Of a stretch of 64,000 nucleotides of DNA, positions 46,688 to 56,960 are shown one piece after another (the stretch's first letter is position 1; every line of letters starts with the position of its first letter). The stretch is from Pisaster brevispinus. Its lineage: Eukaryota; Echinodermata; Asteroidea; Forcipulatida; Asteriidae. Below the pieces are notes generated by a model. The model saw nothing but the letters and a program-made list of their open reading frames with translations. It had not been told where the DNA came from and ran no database searches. Where the stretch lies: positions 22,762,527 through 22,826,526 of the forward strand of contig JAMKCF010000004.1 of assembly GCA_023634235.1 (NCBI GenBank), written 5' to 3'. The translations under genes and the position numbers were made by a program.

Positions 46688-47106
46688 AAGGTAGCGCCAT
46701 AGATGGGTAAATATTCCAAAAATTGATGACCATAAAAACTTACTGCTGATAGTAAAAGCTATTTTGATAAAGGATTCCCTTCAAAGTAATGTGGTTTGGA
46801 TAATTTTTCATCCGCAAACATTTGAAGCCGAGAAAGATTTCTGAGGGATTCTGAAAATTCACATTTCTGTGGTGGCGGCCAGAGATACGCTTGGTATCGC
46901 TGTCACCTCGCTAAACATGGATGGATTTGACATTCTTATGGAAATACAGTGACAGTTTTTGTTGTTTTCTCAACAAGTAGACATTGTATTCATCTGAAGC
47001 TTTAAGATTAAGTTTGCCTATAAACATGATAAATCATTATTGTTGGGAAAAAATAATAATAATAAAATAATAAAATTAAAAAACAAATCTATGACCCTAC
47101 CTTTAA
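46688..47106 (+). mobile_element. Family A MITE, copy 10
   Basis: GAAGGTAGCGCCATAGATGG to CAAATCTATGACCCTACCTT-TAA. The central palindrome has decayed; an AAT/AATA run replaces part of the right end. Confidence 0.85.
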
Positions 47107-47541
47107 GCTCTACATTCAAAGTTGATGTCATTTTTCAAAGTTGTTGTTTTTGTAAAATCTAAACAACGATAGAAAGAATCAATTATTTTTCTCGCAGACA
47201 CCTTGAGCAAAAACACTATACCCTAGTTTTAGATGACATTCCTGGGACCAAATGAAGGCGTTCTACATCCATCAATAGAGCACCTGTCTTGAAACTCAAG
47301 GCACGCCAACGGCTTGCCCTCATTTTTCCTAAATTCACCTTAAAAAATGTTGCCCTCGATCCTGTTGGTTTTGCCGAGACGCTTGTTTGTCTTCCACAGG
47401 CACTTTTTGGCAGTTGTTCCAAGTCGATGTAATTGTCCCTCTGTTGTGACTTTCTCTTGCTGGATGGCTCAACAGTTCATGCAGTAAGAGTGGGGATTCA
47501 AAAACGTCTCCGGCAATGACCTACTTGTTCTCCAGACGAGC
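47107..47541. other. Intron sequence, no gene seen
   Basis: No repeat family or coding signal recognised. Confidence 0.5.
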
Positions 47542-47564
47542 TTAAAGGTGTCATACAGGATTGG

Positions 47565-47972
47565 CGTGTCGTGGCCGAGCGGATAAGAGCACCGGACTCA
47601 AGCTCTGGTGTTTCCAACTCAGCAGAGTGTGGGTTCGAGTCCCGGTCGTGACACTTGTGTCCTTAAGCAAGACACTTAACCGTTATTGCTTCGTCCTTCG
47701 GATGGGACGTAAAGCCGTTGGCCCCGTGTGTTGTGTAACGCACGTAAAAGAACCCAGTGCACTTATCGAAAAGAGAAGGGGTTCGCCCCAGTGTTCCTGG
47801 TCTGATTGGCTGCATATTGCGCCACAGCACCTTGTAAACCATTACATGGTGCTATGTAAAGGAGTAGGTCTCATACTTCAGAAACGTTGCCCCAAATACC
47901 TTGCAGGAAAATACTGAATGTTAAGCGCTTAGAGGCTGGCCTGCAGTAGGCGCTATACAAATACAATATATA

Positions 47973-48007
<35 letters not shown>

Positions 48008-48017
48008 TACTATTATT
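47565..48017 (+). mobile_element. SINE-I, full copy with target-site duplication
   Basis: CGTGTCGTGGCCGAGCGGAT (A box), GTGTGGGTTCGAGTCCCGGT (B box), the common body, AAGCGCTTAGAGGCTGGCCT, GGCGCTATACAAATACAATA and an (ATT)n tail of about 50 bases. ATTGG flanks both sides (47560-47564 and 48018-48022). Its 3' end differs from the GAGCGTCACTGAGTGACGG type at 43929. Confidence 0.92.
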
Positions 48018-48366
48018 ATTGGTAGAGCTGACAAAATAGTAGCAGACCTCGCTTTTGTTTTGTGTGATCAACCACAAACATGAAAATTACAAACCTGTGA
48101 AAATTTGGGCTTTATCCCTTGTGTGAGTCAGGAGAAAATAGTAAAAACCATGCACAATTTTCAGCATGTAAACACATAGTTCTTAATTTGGGTCGTGACA
48201 ACCAAAATCAGGTGTTTTTTTTATGGTTTCAGATACAGTTTTCTTGAATATGACTTCATTTTAGAGGGAAATATTTCACAGAAAAATGGTTCTGGTTTGA
48301 ACTTCATAGTCAGTGAGCTCTCAGACTGAAACTAAACAATGATGTTTTTTTATCTAAAAGATGAAG

Positions 48367-48525
48367 TATTTGCATCGGCGATGAAAAATTTAATTTGGTT
48401 TTTCCCTTACACAATTTCCTAATACACATCGATGTAAGGGAAAAACCAAATTAAATTCTTCATCCCCAATGCAAATATTACATCTGTTAAATACACATCG
48501 GTGTAAGGGAAAAACCAAATTAAAT
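48367..48525. repeat. Inverted repeat with a third partial copy
   Basis: The arm at 48367-48410 (TTTAATTTGGTTTTTCCCTT) pairs with 48434-48477 (AAGGGAAAAACCAAATTAAA). The sequence CACATCG-TGTAAGGG plus the arm is repeated once more at 48494-48525. Confidence 0.88.
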
Positions 48526-48559
48526 GATTTTTGTCCTTACCAATCCTGTATAATAGCTT

Positions 48560-49600
48560 TAACTAAAATATTGCCACACTTTAGACAAGACAAACAGCAA
48601 CGTTGGATAAACTAATAGTTTTCTTTAATACATTCAAATTGTTGATGAGCAAGAAACAGTGTTTTTGTTTTTCAAACCGGCATTGTCACATAATCAAGTG
48701 GAGATCTTCAGCATAATGCAAAGCTTCATCAACATACAAACGTTATTGAATCTCAAAATAAACCTCATGGGAGATTGACTTGGGGGTGAAAACCGCCTCG
48801 ATTCAGGAAGAGTAGGAAGTTAGCTAATGAAGTGAGTGTGTAAAATATGCGCATAATTTACTGTTCAACCAATACATGTAGCTCTCCATGTATACTGTAT
48901 AGTACATGTACATTGTAGGCTGTATTTTATGCACAAAACACAATGCGTGGAGTGTACATATTTTGTAGTTAAGTCAGTGTACATTATTAGGTATCACAGA
49001 AGTGCAAGTGGAATACAGACAAATATAGCCCTTTCGCATCCCATATCCAATGAGGCAAGAATTTATCTTCAAGCAAACTTGACACTTAGCTTAAAATAGT
49101 GTTAGAACAGTGTGTTGTATAGTATAGGTTTATAATATCACACTCTTATTGCTTATCATTGTGATAGTCGCAGAAACTGCATGGTCAGGTTTTGCTTTAC
49201 ATCGACAAGGTTTTTCAGTCAAAATTTCATTATTCACTTTCCGTTTAGTTGCAAATCTTTAATCAGTATGTTCTACATCATTATGTCATGCTGTCAGGGC
49301 AGTCGTGTACATTTTGAGGAAAGCACTTAATTCGCTTAGAGATAAAGATTTTTTCCCATGTCTTTGTGTAGAAAACCTTGTGCTGCCAGCATCCCAGCAG
49401 TGGTGGCACGGCGTGCAGCACTTGCGTGTACGGATTGGTCTTTAGCAAATGATGAGTCAAATTTGTGTTTATACGAGAGTTCATGAGTTCGTCATGTGTT
49501 AATTCGTAATACGTTGTTTGTAAATATAAGCATGGTTGCCGGGCAATACCATGTCTATATATAATCAGTAATTGCATAATCTGTTTTGTTCAGAACTACG
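48560..49600. other. Intron sequence, no gene seen
   Basis: A few TACATGTA runs near 48880-48912. A 98-codon minus frame at 49281-49577 has no recognisable domain. Confidence 0.5.
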
Positions 49601-49972
49601 TTAAAGGCAAAGTATACCTTTGGTTTTTAGAACCGTTTGATTGTTATACAATAAAACTAACCTGTGAAAATTTCACTTCAAAAGGTGGTCGCGTTTTTGA
49701 GATATCACCGAAAAACCGGAGCAAATATTTCCACGCAGGAAGAATATTCCCTATAGGAATACACGATCTGAAAAGTGTTACGTCCGTAACGCTTCTCAGA
49801 TTCAAATTTCGGGGCATAAAAAGTGATATATTTTTCCATAACCGCAGTACTTCGAAGTGAAAAGATTCTCAGAATGCATTATACTATCCAAAGCTGCTGT
49901 ACTTCTTACCATGTAAGTTTTCATTGCCATTAATTTTCAGACTCATTACCAAACGTATACCTTCCCTTTAAC
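49601..49972 (+). mobile_element. Family B MITE, copy 2
   Basis: TTAAAGGCAAAGTATACCTT to ACCAAACGTATACCTTCCCT-TTAA, with centre TTACGTCCGTAACGCTTCTC. About 155 bases before the activation-segment exon. Confidence 0.9.
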
Positions 49973-50127
49973 AACGGAAAAGAGCCTTATGTGTCTTCTG
50001 CCACCTAGCGGCCTGAAGTCTCCAACTAGAACAGATTACAGACCTGGTGCAATGCACACAAGGATTTCCAGCTTACATATCAATGTGACCTTATAACTTT
50101 CAATCTTTGACCTCTAATCTGATGCAG

Positions 50128-50248
50128 GGTTGGCCAGAGCAAAGTCCGTCCCCAGCAAGACGTTTTCCAACGAGGTGGTCACTCTTTGGTATCGACCACC
50201 CGATGTTCTCTTGGGAAGCACGGAGTATTCAACCTCCATTGATATGTG
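50128..50248 (+). CDS. PCTAIRE kinase exon: activation segment
   Basis: 121 bp, entering in phase 1 and leaving with two bases of a tryptophan codon; acceptor GATGCAG, donor GTGAGT. It reads [20 protein letters not shown], then [20 protein letters not shown]. This is the activation loop and P+1 loop. RPPDVLLG replaces the RAPE found in most CDKs, a [12 protein letters not shown] trait, and the loop carries serine where CDK1/2 have the activating threonine. Only the two donor-proximal codons differ much from vertebrate sequences (STS for STQ). Confidence 0.97.
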
Positions 50249-52422
50249 GTGAGTCTTTAAACATAGGCCTCATTCATTGGTCGCCATCGCTGAAGTCAAA
50301 CAATGGAAACAAGCACGCGTGTACGCGCCGCACGCAGCTCTCAGCTAATGATAGGTCTTCATTGACCTCAGTGGGGGCGCTTTTTTTTGGGGGGGGTCTA
50401 TTAATAAAGCTAGGTTGTTATGAATGCATTTTAGATGTTATGGCATCTCCGACATACTCAGTAGTTTGACATTTTTACATCATTCTGAGTATGCCTACAT
50501 TGCTGAGGAAATTGACCTGTGTTGCTGAAAGATCCCATAATTCTAAAAAATATGGCATTTACCTGGTCATCTACATGAACCAATCCATGCAAAAAATCAC
50601 CCGCTCAATAAAACCATGTCACCTTGTCAACAAAAAGAGCAATCTTATTAATTCCACAAAAGAGTAATCTTGTTAATAACAGCATCTTGTTAATTCTGTT
50701 GTTGTTTTTGAGGCGCCATATGAATGCACTATTTTATTGTTGCATTCCAGGTATTTCCTGGCAGGCGAGATGCTACACTAGTCATCTGGAAAACTTAACA
50801 TTTTGAATCATAGATAACCACATAAAACCAATAAGTGTAAGCAACAACAAAATAGCAGCTGAACAAATTTTGAGAAATGATTCCCTTTCTTCATAACAAA
50901 AACGTCAGTGCAATCTCCATAAAATATAAGATGTTATGATTTCCTCCATTGAGCTGTGTACAATTTGTGCCTGCAGAAATTCCAGGAGCCAATTTCACAA
51001 CGAGCTAAGATTGATCTAAACTGTGAATCAATCTTAATTGCTAAGCAAAGTGTGATGCTCAATACAAATCACTATGGCGATATTTGTGCTTTGTGAAACA
51101 GAGCCCTGGCTCTGTAGCTTTATAAACATGTGATGTCCAGGCATGTTATTTCTCAGGATTTCAGGATTTTCTCAAAACCCCTTGACCCTTCAAAGAAGTC
51201 AAGCAATTACCGAAAGTGCGAAAGAAATAGTCCACACTGTGTCAAAACCTGTATGTGTGTATTTCTAACTTTACACAGAGTCTGTAAACCTCTTAAATTG
51301 TAGCATCTGCGAGGTTCGGGGTCAAGAATAAAGAGGGGACCCACACCCACAAGCCATTTTTTCAAGGAATTCATCACATTTCTCCAGGTTACATGGCCCG
51401 TCCCATCCTCGATTGTCTCCGGTATTACCCTAGGGAGTCCCCCCCCCCCAAAGGATCCCCATCAGTAATCAATACATATGTAGCTCTCTCTCTCTCTCTC
51501 TCTCTCTCCATGACTCCTAAGTTGTTGTCATGAGTCAGTGAGTATTGGGGGCTGCGGTTACACGGGAACTCCCTCAGGGCCCAGGGGATGTGTTGTTCAT
51601 TTTTTTCTCTCTTCCTGACTGGAATGAACTAAATTAGTCACGCAAACCTCAAAAATAACGTGGCTGGATAATGGCAAAGTCAAGGTCAAAGGCATGGAGA
51701 ACTTTCAAAAAATTAAAAAAATATTATGGAGGAACAGTTATTGGTCTTGGGATGTTTTTCCCTGTGAATAAATTTATCATAAAACTCCCAAATGCTGAGA
51801 GTTTGAGTATTCTCAGCTAGATGCTAAAAAAAGTCTTGGAAGTTTGGAGAAAAATATTAAGATCCTTTTGCTTCTGCTTCCCAGGTTGTATCTTAAACTT
51901 GAGTGTGATCCCTGGCTGTATGGCATTTACATGTTGGATGGCTTCTGACTGGCACCCCTGAACAAAGATATTGACAGCTATTTCAATTCAATTCACAACT
52001 CACAATTATTGCCATTCTTCATGAAAATTTCAACCAAAAAATACATAGCTAAAACATTAGTTTAAAGAAGTAACCGTAAATACATTTTTTTACAAGGCAG
52101 AAAATTAAATAAGTATGGAGGCATCTTCTAGAAGCCGAGGCTTGTGGTGAGATGCCTGACGGACAGACAAACAGAAAGTAAACAGGAACAAGATCGTACG
52201 GACAGACAAGTTGAAGGACAGATATGATGAAAATAATAATAATGGAGAAAGCTGCGGGTATTTTTTTGCCTTAATGTCAAATGAATGAATGCGTGACCTT
52301 TGTCATGGTGCATTTATTTTGAGAGAGAGAGAGAGAGAGAGAGAAAAAAAGTTTCTCTTCAGAGTCTTTACATTGGTTGTACCTCATCTTGATTATTTTC
52401 ATCCAACCTGTTTTATTTGAAG
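50249..52422. other. Intron between kinase exons: repeats, no extra gene
   Basis: 50270-50400 (CTCTCAGCTAATGATAGGTC) recurs at 56510-56590. 50750-50985 (TATTTCCTGGCAGGC, ATGCTACACTAGTC) recurs at 54805-55055. 50990-51117 is a diverged D-like element. 51205-51434 recurs in part at 53509-53683. (CT)n at 51484-51509, (GA)n at 52321-52343. 51890-51985 is a piece of the family T core (CTTCTGACTGGCACCCCTGA). Confidence 0.65.
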
Positions 52423-52669
52423 GGGTGTTGGCTGCATCTTCTACGAGATGGTGTCAGGAAGACCTCTCTTTCCCGGCTCGACAGTCGAAGATGAGCTCCA
52501 TCTCATCTGGAAGGTCCTAGGCACTCCCAATGAGGAGACGTGGCCCGACATCACATCCAATGAAGAGTTCCTGTCGTATAACTTCCACCAGTACCGGCGG
52601 GAGCCCATTGTCAATCACGCGCCTCGGCTGGACGCAGACGGACAGAACTTATTAAGTAAACTATTACAG
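52423..52669 (+). CDS. PCTAIRE kinase exon: C-lobe, GVGCI to KLLQ
   Basis: 247 bp, the longest exon. It enters by completing a tryptophan codon and ends in phase 0; acceptor TTTGAAG is weak, donor GTGAGG. It reads [47 protein letters not shown], then [19 protein letters not shown]. This is the kinase C-lobe with the conserved WGVGCI and [17 protein letters not shown] blocks. An open frame continues 36 bases past the donor, but the GTGAGG donor and the family alignment end the exon at the glutamine. A GA microsatellite lies about 80 bases upstream. Confidence 0.96.
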
Positions 52670-52756
52670 GTGAGGGCAACATGTGCTCTTTATATTTATG
52701 TCTCTTAGTTAAAATGCAGGAATTAATATTATTATTAATACATGTATATCTGGTAG

Positions 52757-53068
52757 TGAAACCAAGGATGCCTCATTAGTGAACTTAATCACTGTAGCTC
52801 GCAAGCATGAGGAAACCTGTAATTATGGGTGCTTGCTATGTGATCCAGAAACACCAGGGTTAATCCATACTCCTCCATGATAGGTGTTCTGGGTTCTTTT
52901 ACATGCACTACCAATCATAGTACTAGGGACCTACGGCTTAATGTCCCATCGGAAGGACAAAGCAATTATGGTAAAGTATCTTGCTTAAAGATACAAGAAC
53001 CTTGACTCGAACCCACACACTCTGCTGACTAAGAAATACCAGAGCTTGAGTCCAATGCTCTTAACCAT
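52757..53068 (-). mobile_element. SINE-I subfamily, reverse copy
   Basis: CCAAGGATGCCTCATTAGTG at the left (the reversed 3' body, as at 28120), CAGAAACACCAGGGTTAATC, TGGGTTCTTTTACATGCACT, CCTACGGCTTAATGTCCCAT, CTCGAACCCACACACTCTGC. Lies in the same intron as the duplicated exon piece. Confidence 0.82.
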
Positions 53069-53161
53069 AATATGGAGGCGTGATTGCTGTAAAAGTCCAC
53101 AAGTTCTTGTCTAATTTGTTGCATGTCATGGCCAAGTGGTCTAGTGCACCGTACACAAGTT

Positions 53162-53345
53162 CTGAACCCAATTTCAAAAAGTATGTTAGCACAAAAACTT
53201 GCTAAGCTCAACAAGATCTTGCTTAGCAGAACCTGGTTACCATTGAAAATGCCATCAAGTTGACAATGTTGCAACTCATTTTGTGCATAGCCAAGACATT
53301 TTCTAAGCAGTACGTTATACTAAACAGGGCCCATTTTCATAGAGC
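53162..53345. mobile_element. Family D-related fragments
   Basis: GAACCCAATTTCAAAAAGTA, TTGCTTAGCAGAACCTGGTT, then GGGCCCATTTTCATAGAGCT near 53328. Probably two broken D-type copies side by side. Confidence 0.55.
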
Positions 53346-53475
53346 TGCTGAAACACCAAATATTGCTAAACAAGAGCTGAGAAAGATTACAGGAATATTA
53401 ATGGCCCAATGACCAGGGAACTAATGTAAAGAACTATTTTTTTGTTATTATTATTCTCCGTATTTGTTCCCACAG

Positions 53476-53508
53476 TACCAGGGCAAGAATAGAATATCTG
53501 GTCTCAAT
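53476..53508 (+). pseudogene. Truncated duplicate of the 53738 kinase exon
   Basis: The 33 bases encode YQGKNRISGLN, identical in protein to the start of the real exon; two third-position changes (AGA for AGG, GGT for GGC) are silent. The preceding acceptor (CTCCGTATTTGTTCCCACAG) is the same as the real one. After codon 11 the copy runs into foreign sequence: CTG, then TAA. A GTAAAC two bases after the break could serve as a donor. If this acceptor were used without that donor, the kinase would stop at once. Confidence 0.9.
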
Positions 53509-53683
53509 CTGTAAACCTCTTAAATTGTAGAATCTACGAGGTTCCGGTTCAAGAATAAAGAGGGGACCTACACCCACTAGCCATTTTTCAAGATTTTATC
53601 ACATTTCCCCAATCTCATCCCCGGATGTCACAGGTTACATGGCCCATCCTTGATTGTCTCCCGTATTACCCCAGGGCCCTAAT
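53509..53683 (+). repeat. Copy of intron segment 51282-51434
   Basis: CTGTAAACCTCTTAAATTGT, CAAGAATAAAGAGGGGACC, CACATTTC, GGTTACATGGCCC and GATTGTCTCC match the upstream intron segment in the same order, with a 20-base extra piece (ATCTCATCCCCGGATGTCAC). It separates the exon relic from the real exon. Confidence 0.88.
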
Positions 53684-53737
53684 GTAAAGAACTAGTTTTA
53701 TTATTATTATTCTTCTTCTCCGTATTTGTTCCCACAG

Positions 53738-53828
53738 TACCAGGGCAAGAATAGGATATCTGGCCTCAATGCTATGAGACATCCATTCTTCAATTGCTTC
53801 GGCCCTCGAATCACACAGCTCAGAGACG
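53738..53828 (+). CDS. PCTAIRE kinase exon: end of the kinase domain
   Basis: 91 bp, entering in phase 0 and leaving in phase 1; acceptor CCCACAG, donor GTAAGA. It reads YQGKNRISGLNAMRHPFF, then NCFGPRITQLRD. The family has Y(E)-K-R-ISA-EAM-HPYF here, ending the kinase fold at the RHPFF helix. A second copy of the acceptor and first 11 codons lies 262 bases upstream at 53476-53508, so this exon has a decoy 3' splice site in the same intron. Confidence 0.95.
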
Positions 53829-53928
53829 GTAAGATAACAACAAATCTCTCCAACCCTTACAGACGAGGCAGTTTGAGTAATGTTATGGCCCAGTTCAAGT
53901 AGGTCACTCCACACCAAATTGTGTGGAC

Positions 53929-54322
53929 TTAAAGGGAAGGTACACGTTATGTAATCACTCTAAAAATTAATGGCAATAAAAACTTACATGGTTAGAAGTA
54001 CAGCAGATTTCAATAGTATAAAGCATTTTGAGAATGAATTCACTTCAAAGGAATGTGGTCATGGAAAAAGATATCAGGTTTTATCCCCCAACAGTTGAAT
54101 CTGAGAAACGTTACTGTCAGATACGCTTCTCAGATTGTGTATTCCAATTATGGATTATTTTCCCTGCGTGGACATAACAGCTCCGGATTTTCGGCGATAT
54201 CTCGAAAAACGCCACCACCTTATGAAATGAAAAATTCACAGTTTAGTTTTATTGTATATTATCTACATTTATGTAGGATTATAACAATCGAGCGATTCCA
54301 AAAACCAAAGGTATATTTGCCT
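53929..54322 (-). mobile_element. Family B MITE, copy 3, reverse
   Basis: TTAAAGGGAAGGTACACGTT to CCAAAAACCAAAGGTATATT-TGCC; centre GAGAAACGTTACTGTCAGAT. It fills most of the short intron between the last two exons found. Confidence 0.88.
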
Positions 54323-54441
54323 GACCCTGTGATAAGCACTTGTTGTGTGAGCCCATTGGCCCCAGTCCTTCTGAATCATTCATTTTAGCAATTGGATATA
54401 GAAGGATTTATGTGAACTTTTTCTTTCTTTTCTTCTATCAG

Positions 54442-54519
54442 AGGAGTCAATCTTTGAACTCGATCAATGTAAATTGGAGAAAGACCCTGGAATTAGGTCT
54501 TCAGCTGTACCAGCGCAAG
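54442..54519 (+). CDS. PCTAIRE kinase exon: C-terminal tail
   Basis: 78 bp, entering in phase 1 and leaving in phase 1; acceptor TTCTATCAG, donor GTAAGT. It reads EESIFELDQCKLEKDPGIRS and ends SAVPAQ. The SIF-L---L-KDPG-R pattern matches the tail that follows the kinase domain in CDK16/17/18. The vertebrate proteins have only about a dozen further residues, so one short last exon should follow. None was identified in 54520-64000. Reading through the donor would add about 14 codons and then a stop, an unsupported alternative ending. Confidence 0.92.
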
Positions 54520-54529
54520 GTAAGTTGGT

Positions 54530-54780
54530 ACACATACTGTACCAACAATGTAACTGATACCCAGATCATACCCAATTGGTACCTAACAGATAGCCCTCTG
54601 GTGCAAAATTGTACCCAGTTGGTACCCGGTTTGTACCCACTTATTTATTCATCTGGTACCAAGTTTAGCAAAATAGCACCTGGCTTACACCTAATCAAAA
54701 CACAGCCAACAATCAACTGTCACTCACAAGTTACCCATGTGGTACCCAACTGGTGCCCACGGACCATGTCACCTGGTTTA
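54530..54780. repeat. GGTACC-rich degenerate repeat
   Basis: About ten TTGGTACC / GTGGTACC / GATACCC / GTACCCA variants in 250 bases, just after the last exon's donor. Read through the donor, this stretch stops after about 14 codons. Confidence 0.65.
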
Positions 54781-54804
54781 CAGAAAGAGTGACCTGGTGC
54801 ATTC

Positions 54805-55080
54805 CATTGCATTTCCTGGCAGGCAACATGCTACACTGGTCGGTCATACGAGAAACGTTATATTTTGAATCTTAACTACCACATAAAAACAAGAATTTTG
54901 AAAAATAGCAGTTGTAAAAACAAAAACTGAACAAGTTTTTAAGATGTGGCCCCTTTCTTTGTTTTAAAAATTGATGAAAAAAATACACATCCATAAAATG
55001 TAAGATTTTACGTTTTCCGCCACTGAGCTTTGTATTAATTGTGACTACAGGAAACCCAGGCTCTTTTTCTCTTTTTGTAA
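54805..55080 (+). repeat. Dispersed repeat shared with 50750-50985
   Basis: CATTTCCTGGCAGGCAACAT, GCTACACTGGTCGGTCAT, ACCACATAAAA, CATAAAATGTAAGATTTTAC and CCACTGAGCTTTGTA recur in the same order. Identity unknown. Confidence 0.7.
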
Positions 55081-55596
55081 ACACGTGATGTCACATGGTC
55101 TACTGATACCCAATCAAAACTGACTTGATTGTTTTTCAAAAGATAAACACCTAACTCCCCGTGATCTTTGTATTTCTTTATAGACAAACAACTTTTTATA
55201 TTCTTAAGACAATAATTAGAAATAGTTATCTGTACTTGCCGTGTGCATACATGTTTGAGCATGCGCATTTTATTTTCCTCCCCTCTTTTAGCGCATTTTA
55301 TTTGCTTGTGACATAGAAATATTGTTTTGTTTTTTATTTTTAAAAAACCTGTAATGATGGCAAAGGGTCGGCATCGGAACAGCAACTCATGTTGTTCATT
55401 TTCATCCTTCATGTTTACTTCAAAAGTTGTGGGAGACACTTACATGTAAACCTCACTACTATTAACTTTCTTGAGACAACCAACCCATACCTCACTATGC
55501 CATAACAGTGGCAGTTTTTGGCACACATGCTGATGTAGAGAGTAGAGCCATTGCCCAAGGCTCTTCAATAAGAGTGGTAAACTGGAGAAGCCACCA
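55081..55596. other. No gene seen
   Basis: AT-rich; the 134-codon minus frame at 55035-55439 has no recognisable domain. Confidence 0.5.
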
Positions 55597-55848
55597 GGGC
55601 CCAATGTCATGGCTCTGCTTACCGCCGAGTTCTGCGCTTGCGATCACCATTCTTCGCTTACAGGGCAAGCGCCGAATTTCTGTGCTAGCTGTGTAAGCGA
55701 AGAATGCCTCGTAACGTGGAGTATGCACGCACGCAAGCAAACATTCCCTGCTAACCTGTGAAATGCGCTTGATGTAAGCACAGAATTCCCTGCTTCCCTA
55801 AGCCCCCATTCTATGCTTAGGGTAAGCAAAGCCATGTAATGGGGCCCA
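55597..55848. mobile_element. Family F MITE, intact copy
   Basis: GGGCCCAATGTCATGGCTCT to AAGCAAAGCCATGTAATGGG-GCCC. The interior has several GCGCTTG / AAGCGAAGAATG units. Confidence 0.85.
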
Positions 55849-56764
55849 GCTGTGCTCAATTGCAATGGAATTTGGGCCGCTGTTGGAAGAGATACGGTTC
55901 TCAACCTTGGTCAATTTCTGCAGCGGCAATCTGTGGCACTGATTGATCATACAAATACAGTGGCAGGAAAGAGTGGCGTGGGTTACCTCACCATTAAGTG
56001 CATAGCAGGTTTTGAGAGAGCTTGGAGTACGTGCCTGTACAAATCACTCCCATTTCCTGGAAGACACTTTCCAGTGTGTATTCTTTGTCCAAGAAGCCTT
56101 TAATATCCGTTTGACATGTTTGCACCAGTCTTGGCCGACATAGCCTTATTGTACAGTGTTTCTCTTCCAACTGGAACCCCTCCCATTTCCATTTACGGCT
56201 CCCGTGAATATTTCCGAAGTCGGATGTTTTGGAGATGAAGTAAAACTTGTGCAAGCAAAAATTAGACTTCCCGTTCATTCATGAATTGTGGAGATAAAAC
56301 TGACACTTACAGAAATCTTTTTGATTGGTTCCCGTCGATGGAGTAGCTACACTGAACTCCCCCTTTGGTTTTCTGCGTACCAGCTTAAAGAGGGACTCCT
56401 AGGTCAAATTCAAGTTTCACGTAGTACTCTATTCATCACCAGGATATTCTCAAAATTTCAAGAGATCTCTTGCATGGTCCACCGTCGCTGACGCATAAGT
56501 GCCATGCATAACTCTCAGCCAATGATAGGTCTTCCTTTGACCTCAAAGAGGGCGCTGTTTGAGCTTATGACGTCATATGCAAGGGGTCTATTGCAAAAAG
56601 CCACCAACTTTTAATCTCAGAACAGTGGACTTATCGCTGAATATTTCGGGTGGAAATAACTGTAAAATCTTGGGGAGGCGAGGACAAACTGACGCACAGT
56701 AGAATTCTACCTGTCAGGTCGTTCTGGTTCAAGAGATGCTAGCTAGCAGTGTTACAAAGCTTCT
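55849..56764. other. No gene seen; repeat traces
   Basis: AAAGAGGGACTCCTAGGTCA at 56387 is a family G end fragment. 56505-56590 repeats the 50330-50400 stretch. Confidence 0.5.
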
Positions 56765-56960
56765 GGGCCCAATTTCATAGAGCTGCTTAAGCACAAAAAA
56801 GTAGCTAAGCACAACAAATTTATGCTAACACAAGATTATGGTTACCAGTCAAAATACCATCTCATGTGTACCATCTATGACTGGTGTCCTGCTAGTGTTT
56901 GCTTAGCAGAATTTGTTTAAGGAATATTTTGCTTAAGCAGCTCTATGAAATTGGACCCTG
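56765..56960. mobile_element. Family D MITE, intact copy 8
   Basis: GGGCCCAATTTCATAGAGCT to AGCTCTATGAAATTGGACCC, with GGTTACCAGTCAAAATACC and CTATGACTGGTGTCCTGC inside. Confidence 0.88.

Larger units (their letters stand above)
47542..48559 (+). mobile_element. Family C MITE split by a SINE-I
   Basis: TTAAAGGTGTCATACAGGATTGG at the left stops at 47564. GGTAGAGCTGACAAAATAGT resumes at 48021 and runs through GTGTGATCAACCACA, TACAGTTTTCTTGAATATGA, to ACCAATCCTGTATAATAGCTTTAA. The gap is the SINE. The right part also holds an extra inverted repeat at 48367-48525. Confidence 0.85.
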
